Shown piece after piece: positions 49,101 to 58,100 of a stretch of 64,000 bases of DNA; the first letter of the stretch is position 1, and each line of letters starts with the position of its first letter. Origin of the DNA: JBGTFE01 sp049799955 (GTDB lineage: Bacteria; Acidobacteriota; Blastocatellia; Pyrinomonadales; Pyrinomonadaceae); the NCBI GenBank assembly GCA_049799955.1, contig JBARIW010000098.1, forward strand, positions 62,001-126,000, read 5' to 3'. The translations under genes were made by a program, and so were the position numbers. The notes beneath the pieces are model-generated. The model made no database searches, was not told the DNA's origin, and was given only the letters and a program-made list of their open reading frames with translations.

Positions 49101-52100
49101 AATCGTTTCAATCTGCCCGTTTGCGTTTGTGCGTTTGACCGTTTGCGAATTCCGATTGCCGTTCGCGTCGTAGCCGAAAGTCGTTTCGTTGTTCTGCGCG
49201 TCCGTTTGTTTAATCAAATAACCGTTGTAGTGTTCAAAGCGTGTCAGATTATTCTGCGCGTCTTTCGTCGAAATCAACTGCCCGTTTTGAATCGAGTAAG
49301 TGTTGGTCGTTACATTATTCATCGCGTCGGTCGTCGTCAGAAGATTTCCGGCGGTGTCGTAGGTGATGGTCGTCGTGTTGTTGAGCGCGTCTTTGACGGT
49401 CAAAACCTGACCTTTGGTGTTGTAAGTCATTTCCGTGCGGTCGTTTAGCGCGTCCGTTATGCTGGTTCGATTGTCCTGCGCGTCGTATGTGTAGGCGGTC
49501 GTTTTGCCGAGCGCGTTGGTTTCGGTCAAAACGTTGTCGTTCGCGTCATAACTGAAAGTCGTTTCGCCGCCGAGCGCGTCGCGTTTTTTCAACACATTTC
49601 CGCGCGCGTCGTATTCGATACGAGTTTCATTGTTCAAACGGTCGCGGACGATTTCGACGCGCGCCGCCAAATCGTGCGTGTAAACGATTTCTTCGCCGTT
49701 GGCGTCCGTATGTTTCAAAAGCCTGCCCGAAGCGTCGTAATCGTTTCTAATCGGCGTCCGGTTGAGCGGGTCAACAATCGATTTCAGATGATGCGGAATG
49801 GTCGGCTCATACGTGAACGAAGTCGTGTTGTTTTCGCGGTCTTTATACGAAATCAAATCGCCGTTCGCGTCGTATGTGTAAACGTTTGAAACGCCTTCGG
49901 GGTCGGTTACGTGCGTGATTCTGCCCTGCGCGTCTCTGGTAAAGCCGATGCTCTTGCCGGAAGAATGGACAATGCCGCTCGCCGAAATCGTCAGCGTGTT
50001 GCCGTTCGTATCCTTGACCGATTCGAGTCCGCCGCCCTGATTAATAACAAATTCCGTTCCGTCTTTCGAAGTGTATTTAAACTGCGTGCGGTCGAAAATT
50101 CCGTTCGTGTCGTAGCCGACAAGCTCGACCGGACCCGGAACGCTGCCCGCGACCAGAACCGTATTATCGCCGCTGACCGAAAGCGTTCCGCGTGTTCCGG
50201 CTTGCGGCGCAAAGCTCAGATGCGCTTCGGTTATCGGCGCGGCTTGCTGGCATTGGCGGTCTAATGTCGCCTCGAATTTTTCAAGCTTTCCGTCCGGCAT
50301 CGTTACGGTAACGATGTGCGGGCGCGTCGCTTCGACGCAGTAATTCGGAATAAACGTGTTCGAGCGCGTCTGATACCATTTCAAGCCGAGAACGTTGTTT
50401 TTCTCGACGCGCACGTTTTTAACGCCGAGCGTCCAGCCGATGCCGAAATCGCCTTTGCGTTTGTCGCGCGAATCATACGTGCGTGTAATCTGAATCGGAA
50501 TTCCGGCGACCGGCACGTTCATATCTTCAAACGAAATGGTGAAATGTCCGACCTTCAGATTGTTTTCGACCGAAACGCTGATAATATCGCTCGCCGTCTG
50601 ACCGTATTGGTCGGCTGAAATCAGGCGAACGTCGTATAAACCGTTGAGCATCAACGTCGTGTCGAGGCTTCCGAGATTTCCTGAAGCCGCGCCCGAACCG
50701 CTCGCGGCGGTCGTCCAGACACGATTATTTAAATCGTCTGTGTCGGTCAAACTGTATTCGAGCTTCCAGTTTCCGCTCGAAATATTGCCCGAAACCTGCG
50801 TCGGCTCGGTAATCGAGATGCCGTCGTCCGGCGTCAGAATCTCGACCGCCGGCGCGGGTTGATTTTCCGCGACCGTTACGGTTACATCGTCGGTCGCCGA
50901 AAGTTCGGAATCGGAAACCGCCAGACGCAGAACGTAAGTTCCGGTTTGACTGAAATTAGCGTAAGTCGCCGTTTGATTCGGGTTTGAGAACGTAACGTCG
51001 CCCGCGCCCGAAACTTTTGTCCAGCTTGCCGAAAAGCTTCCGCCTGCGGGCAAGCCGTCGTCGGAAACTTCGGCTTCGAGAATAGCCGCCTGCGCTTGAG
51101 TTATCGTCTGGTCTGCTCCGGCGTTGACGGTCGGCGGCTGATTTTGCGCGCCTTGCGGATTGACGACAATCGCCAATTCGTCCCAAACCGTATATTGCCC
51201 GTCGCTCGCCGTCAGGCGCAAAACATAGCTTCCGGCGGCATCAAACGTCGCGGTCGCGGCGGCGGAACTCGCGTTGGCAAAACTGACGTTTCCGTTTCCG
51301 CTCGTCTTCGTCCACGTAATCGTTAAATTATTCGCCGGCAAACCGTCGTCCGTCGCCGTTCCGCTCAGAGTTACGGAATTTACCGGCAAAACGATGGTTT
51401 GATTATTTCCGGCTTCGACCGTCGGCGGCTGATTCAACGGCGACGGATTGACCGTGATTGTTACGTCGTCGCTCGCTTCCAATTCGCCGTCTTCCGCCGT
51501 TACGCGCAAAACGTAAATTCCGGCGAGGCTAAACGTCGCCGTCGCGTTCAAGCTTCGCGCATCGGAGAAGGAAACCGTTCCCGTTCCCGAAACTCTCGTC
51601 CAGCGATAACGAAGATTTCCACCGTCGTCAGACGCATTTGCGCTCAAAGTCGCGGTTGCAGGCAAAATAATCGTCCGGTCTGCGCCCGCGAAAACCTGCG
51701 GCGTTTGATTCGCGGCGTTGACCGTTACGGTCGTTTCGTCGCTCGCCGAAAATTGTCCGTCCGAAGTCGTCAGGCGAAGAACGTAACTTCCCGCCGCATC
51801 GAATTTCGCGGAAGAATCCAAAGCATTCGAATTGCCGAAAACGACGTTTCCGTCGCCCGAAACTTTTGTCCATACGCTCGTCAAACTGCTTCCCGAAGGC
51901 AAGCCGTCGTCGTTTGCCGCGCCGCTCAATTTAACTGCCGCGATGCCGCCGACGGCTCTCAGGCTCATTCCGTCGAAAAACACGTCGTTCGTTTCGCCCG
52001 TGTTGCGCGTCGCCGTCAGACGAATACGGATAAAGCCCGTTCCGGCTGGCGGAACCCGCGTGTCTTCCGTTAAATGCCATGCATCGGTCGTCGTGATTTC

Positions 52101-55100
52101 TCCCGAATCGAGCGTCGCAATCGTGTTTTGATTGGTCGCGTCGCGGTATTCAAAAACGATTTTGCCCGAATCGGCGTTTGTCTCCGCCAGCGAGCGCACG
52201 TAGGCTTTCCATTCAAACTGCTGCGTTCCGTCGTTGATGCCTTCGGCAAACGCGCGAACGTCGATGTCCTGACGCAGTTCCGCCTGCGCGGCATCGTTTG
52301 GCGAGAAAACATACGCGCCGAAACGCGCCGCCGGAACGTTTCCGTTTTCGCCTTCGAGACGTGTCCAATTTTCGCCCGAAACTTCCGTCCAACCGGGCAG
52401 CTCGCCGTTAATCAAGTCGCTTTCCGCGCCCGGATTTTTCAGCAAATTCGCGGTAACGGTAACGGTTCGGTCATCTCCGGCATTTGCCGTCGGCGGCTGA
52501 TTCGGCGGCGCGGCATTGACTGTGATTTGAACATCGTCCGAAGTCGTAAACTGCCCGTCGGAAACCGAGAAACGCAAAACATAACTTCCTGCCGAATCGA
52601 ATGACGCGGTCGTGTTTGCCGAATGCGAATCGGCAAAAGCGACGTTTCCGCTTCCGCTCAATTTGCTCCAGGTAAACGTCAGATTGCCCGCCGGGTAGCC
52701 GTCGTCGGATGAAGCGCCGCTTATATTGGCAGCGCCCGGCAAAGTAATCGTCCGGTCATCGCCCGCATTTGCCGTCGGCGGCGTATTTGGCGGCGTCCAG
52801 ATAAATGTCGCGGTCGCGTTCAAATTTTCAAAATTAGCCGTAATCGTGTCCGAGCCGGTGTTTGTTCCGGTGTAGCAAAACGCGGCTTGTCCGGCGGCGT
52901 CGGTGGTCGATGCGCCGCTCGTTTGATGCGCGCCGCCGACGCTGAAATCAATCGTTTTGCCGCCGAGCGGATTTGCGTCGCGGTCTTTGAGCGATGTCGT
53001 TACGCAGGCTTCGGAATTGATGCCGAAGGCGGCTGTTTCGGGATTTAAAGCGAGCGTCGCGCTGCCGGCAGAAGGCTTGAAATTCATTCCGCCCGGATAG
53101 CCGTAACCTTCGTCGGTCGAAAATCCGTAGACGAAAACGCCGAACAGAGACGTTCCGTTTAAGCGATGCGTTCCAACCGGAATCGGAATCCGCGCGCCCG
53201 AAAAATCGCCGTTTCCGATGATTTGGAAACTGCTCGCCGGAATCGGGCTGCCGTCAAGCGTGATATTTCCGACGGCGTTGGTCGGCGCTGTAATATTGAT
53301 GAAATTGGTTGTGAATCCGCTTCCCGGCGTGCTGATGGTGTAATCGCCTAACCACTGCGAATACGGCGAGATAATCATCATAAACGGGTCGCCGGGAAAC
53401 GCCGGGTCAAAGAACGAGCTGGTCGCATATTGCGCCACCATAATCGGTTTGGTGGCGATAATTTCGTTCGGTTCGTTGACGAGCTTTTCGTAAAACTCTC
53501 CGCGATTGATGGTCGTCGTTTTTGTGCCGTTGACAAAAATTTCGGTGTCGTCTTCCGCCGCGAGATAGCGGAAATAATCGCCTTTGGTTTTGTTGGCGAG
53601 CGGCATCGTAACAAATCGTTTGCCCCATGCGCTGACGGGCGGAAGCTGTTCGACGAGATGGTCGGCGCAGCAAATCGAGCTTTGCGGAATGGTTGCCGTG
53701 ATGCTTCCGCCGTAAACGCCGATTGGCTTATCGGCGGAGATGTAGCTTCCGCTTAAATCGACGGTTTCGCCATTGTATTGATTTACCACCTCATACGGAA
53801 CACCTTTGTTGAGCGTAATCGTGTATGGAATGCCCGCCGGACGCTCCAGCCTTCCCTGCGAACGATTTTCGAAGGTCGATACTTTCGGAATAATTGTAAC
53901 GGTCGTATTATTTTCGCTGGCAATAACGGCTAATTCCGTTCCGTTTAAGCTGCTCTCGCCTTGCTCGCCGCCCAAATTTCCCCAACTCAAAATGTAATAT
54001 TCTTTGCCGAGCGACGGCGTCGGAATAGCGAGAAAAGCGTCCGAAGTATAAACGCGCTGGTTCAAACCGTAAACCGTTACCGGATTTTCCGAGACGAGAT
54101 GAACGCCTTTAAGCGGATTTAGCAAATCGGTGAGATATGTGAAAAGCGTGCAGTTTCCCGGCAGATTGATTTGCTGAATCGTATTTGCCGCAACCGCAAA
54201 AGGCTGATTCGTCCAGCCGCAGCCGCTAACGAGAACGTTTGTATCGACCGCCGAATTTACGAAAAGACGCTGAGCCGCCGCCGTATCGTAGTTTGACGTG
54301 AAAGTTATCCAGAAGTCGGTTCCCTGATTCGAATTAGCCTCGTTTCCGTCCGGCGTATCGTCGGGAGTGGCGGAAAATGCGCTGTCAACCGGCGCGTAGA
54401 GAGCGTCGCCGGCAAAATTCGCCGTTCCGAGATTTACTCTCGTTCCGACCGGAAGCGGAATCGAAACTTGCGCCACGCCGTCTGCGCCGGTAATGCCGGT
54501 AAACGAAGCGCCGTTGAGCGTGAACGCCAGCGCGCGCCCGCCGAGAACCTGATTGCCGAAAGCATCCGAAAGTTTGGCGCGCAGGATGAAATTCTCGTCG
54601 CCCGCCTGCGGATTTCGATTTTGATACGTTATTCTCGTCGGTCGTCGATTGACAACATAAGTCGCCGTATCCGTGCCCGTTCCGCCGTCTTTATCGGTAA
54701 TACTCAAAGTCGCCGTGTAAGTTCCGGGCAAATCGTAGGCGTGATTGGCGGTCGCGGTCGCAGCCGTACAGTTTGCGCACGACGCGGTTTGACCGTCGCC
54801 GAAATTCCAAACTCCGCTCAAGGTCGAGCGGTCAGCCGGTCCGAGGTCGTAAAACGAAGGAACATTTGTCCACTGCTCGCCCCAGACGACTGTTTTTCCG
54901 TCTTGCGCGTCAACGCCCGGCGCGACGTTTTGAACGATGATGTTCTTTGTCGTCGCATAATTTAAAACGTAATCCGAGCCGAATTTTATGGTCGTCGGGT
55001 AAGTTCCGTTATCCCTGTAAATCCACGAAAAAGTTCCGGTCTGAATGTTGCCCCAATCGGTTCCGTCGGTGATAAATGCATAATTTCCCGCCGCGATTCT

Positions 55101-58100
55101 TAATCTGGTCGAAGAGGCGTCGGCAAAATAGACGCTGTTCGGATACCAGTCCGATTCAATCGGGAACGCGGGCGTATATGAAAAATCGGCTTTTAAGGTC
55201 GGCAGGGCGCGATAAGTTTTTTGCGTCGTGTTCGAAGCGCCGTGGCTGTCCGTAACAGTCAAAGCCACATCGTAAACGCCTTCCTGCGCGTAAACGTGCG
55301 ACGGATTTCGCTCCGTTCCGGTCGTGCCGTCGCCGAAATTCCATTGATACGAAACGATGTCGCCGTCGGCGTCGGTCGAATGGTCGAAGAAACGCGCGTC
55401 GTTTCCGATTGTATTTTCCGAGTAAACGTAAAAAGCTTTCAGCGCGATTTGCGAATTACCGTAATTATTTTTGAGAACGAGTCGCACGAAGCGCGCCGAA
55501 ACGGTCGGGAAATAAAAATGCTGAAGCCGGTCGGCGGGCAGAGTCGTGCCCGAAAAAACGGTCGTAAATGACGAATCCGCGTCGTCGGTCGTCGAGACTT
55601 GAATGTCGAAATCCTTCGGCGACATATCCCAGAGCGCGTAGCCGCCCCAGTAAATCCAGCCCGGACGCAGCGAGACGTGATTAAACTTCCACAGCTCGCC
55701 GTTGTGAAGCCTCAAAGTCATGTTTTGATTGGTGTTTTGACCTTCGGCGGTTATCCATGCGGGCTGTGATTGGTCTAAATCCAAAGCCTGCACCGGCGGA
55801 TAATTCGGCGCTTGACTCGTTACGCTCGTAAGCTGCGCGCCGTCGGTCGGAATCGCCAGAACTTCGAGCTGGTAAATCGAAAGCCACGAATCTGCGGAAT
55901 AGCCGTTGACGAAATAAAACTGAACGTATTTGGCGTCAACCGGCTGGTCGAAACGAACTTCCTGAAGCGCGCCCGTCGGCGCGAACGTTCCGCTTTTGAC
56001 AACGGTAAAAGCCGAATCGTCGGCGGTCGTCGTCGAAACTCTTATCTGATAATCCCTCGGCGCAAAGTTTCCGTAATAAATCGAATATTCGCCGCCGACG
56101 CGGACGCCGTAAATTTTCTGCGTCGGCGTGCCGCCTACCTTTAGCTTGACCCATTGATTGGTCGTCTGACCGGGCGTGAAATAAAAATAGGTGTTCGGAT
56201 TATTGTCCACCAGATTTGACGGATTCGATGTTCCGTATATGCTCGAATAACCTTCGATTCCGGCAATATCGTCGCCGAGAACTTCTATTAATCCGGTGCT
56301 GATATTGTTTGGATGACCGCTCGATTTCGGAACGAATTTGACGTATTTGGCGTAAACCGCGCCGCCGGGAAAGATAAAATCTTCGGCTTCGAATTTGGTT
56401 TTTGTCGTGTCGAGAACTTTTGTAAAAGCCGCGTCCTCGTCAATCGTATTCGACACCCAGACTTCAAAATTTCTGACCCATGTATCGAGCGCGGTCGGGT
56501 TGCTTCCCGCGATTCTGATTCCCGAAAGCATGTAGCTTTTATCGCCGCCGAACTTGATGACGACAAACTCGTTGTCGCGCGTCTTCGTCGTCCAGCCGTA
56601 ACCATTGATAACGCCGACCGGCGGAAGCGGAAGGTTTCCGCCAAAGAAACTTTCAAAGCTGCTGTATCTGGTAATCGCCGCGCCGTTGAGCAAAAACGAC
56701 GGCGAACCCATGCGCGCGACGTTAACGCGACCGGGAAGCGAGATGATATTGTCAGCCGTCCCCGCGCCGATAACCTGAAACGTGCCGAGAGCCATATAAC
56801 CGTATTCGGGATTGTATGTGTTGACGGCAATGAGCTTAACGTATTTGGCGTAAACTGCGCCGCCCGGAATGACAAATTCCTGAAGCTGGTCGCCGGTCTG
56901 CATAGCTCCGCTGAAAACGGTCGAAAAGGCGGAATCGTCCGCGGTCGTCGTCGAAACCTGAACGACGAAATCTTTAACCGAAAGCGGCACGCCGTAAAAA
57001 GTTTGCTGAAGCTTGAAACGTTCGATTAAATGCTCGCCGCCGATTATTTCGAATTTGGCATATTGATTTCCGCCCTGCCCGTATTCCGTATTCCATGAAG
57101 TCGTTCTGTCTTCATCGAGCAAAGCGTTGGGCGTGCTCGCGCTTGAACTTGAACTCGACGCAGAAACTACAGTTAATCCAACCGGACCGCCGAGCGTCGG
57201 AACGGTAAAATCAGCCATCGGCGCGTTGGCGTTCTGCGCGGGCTGAACCTGAATCGTTACCGTATCGCTCGCGCTCAATTCGGAATCCGTCGCTTCGAGC
57301 TTTAATTCGTATGTGCCCTCGACGCTGAAAGCTGCCGTCGTGTTAACCGAGTTCGGACTGCTGAAAACGACTTCGCCCGGACCGCTCGATTTGCTCCACG
57401 AAACTGTCAAGGCATTATCCGGCAAATTGTCGTCGTTTACGATTCCGCCGAGCGTCGCCGCGCCCGGCAAAGTGATTGTTTGATTGTCTCCGGCTTCGAC
57501 CGCCGGCGGCTGATTTGCCGGATTAACCGTTACGGTTAGCTCGTCGCTCGCCGATAAATCGCCGTCGGTCGCGCTCAAACGTAAAACATACGTTCCCGCC
57601 GCGCTGAAAGAAGCGCTCGTTGAAGCGGAGTTCGGATTGGCAAACGTTACATTGCCCGCGCCCGAAACTTTTTCCCAACTGACCGACAAGCTGCTGCCCG
57701 CAGGCAAGCCGTCGTCGGTCGCCGCGCCGTTCAAATTTGCCGGCGCAGGCAGGCTGATTGTCCGGTCGTCTCCGGCGGAAACCTGCGGCGCGTGATTTTC
57801 GGCGATGACGGTAATCGTTACATCATCAGTCGAACTAAGCGCGCCGTCGGACGCAGTTAGTCTTAAAACATAAACTCCGGCTTGGCTAAAGCTCGCCGTC
57901 GTCGAAAGCGAATCAGGATTCGAGAAAACAACTTCGCCGCCGCCGCTCGTTTTGCTCCAATTAAAAGTTAATGAACTTCCCTGCGGCAAATTATCGTCAG
58001 TCGCCGTTCCGTTTAACTGCGCCGTGTTCGGCAAAGCAATCGTCCGGTCTGCGCCCGCGCCGACTGTCGGCGCTTGATTAATCGGATTGCGCGTAATGGT

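Noticed and set aside
48363..57029. Many plus-strand frames (up to 238 codons) opposite the RHS gene
   Set aside because: Antisense shadows of repetitive coding sequence with Arg/Val-rich translations and no family match.
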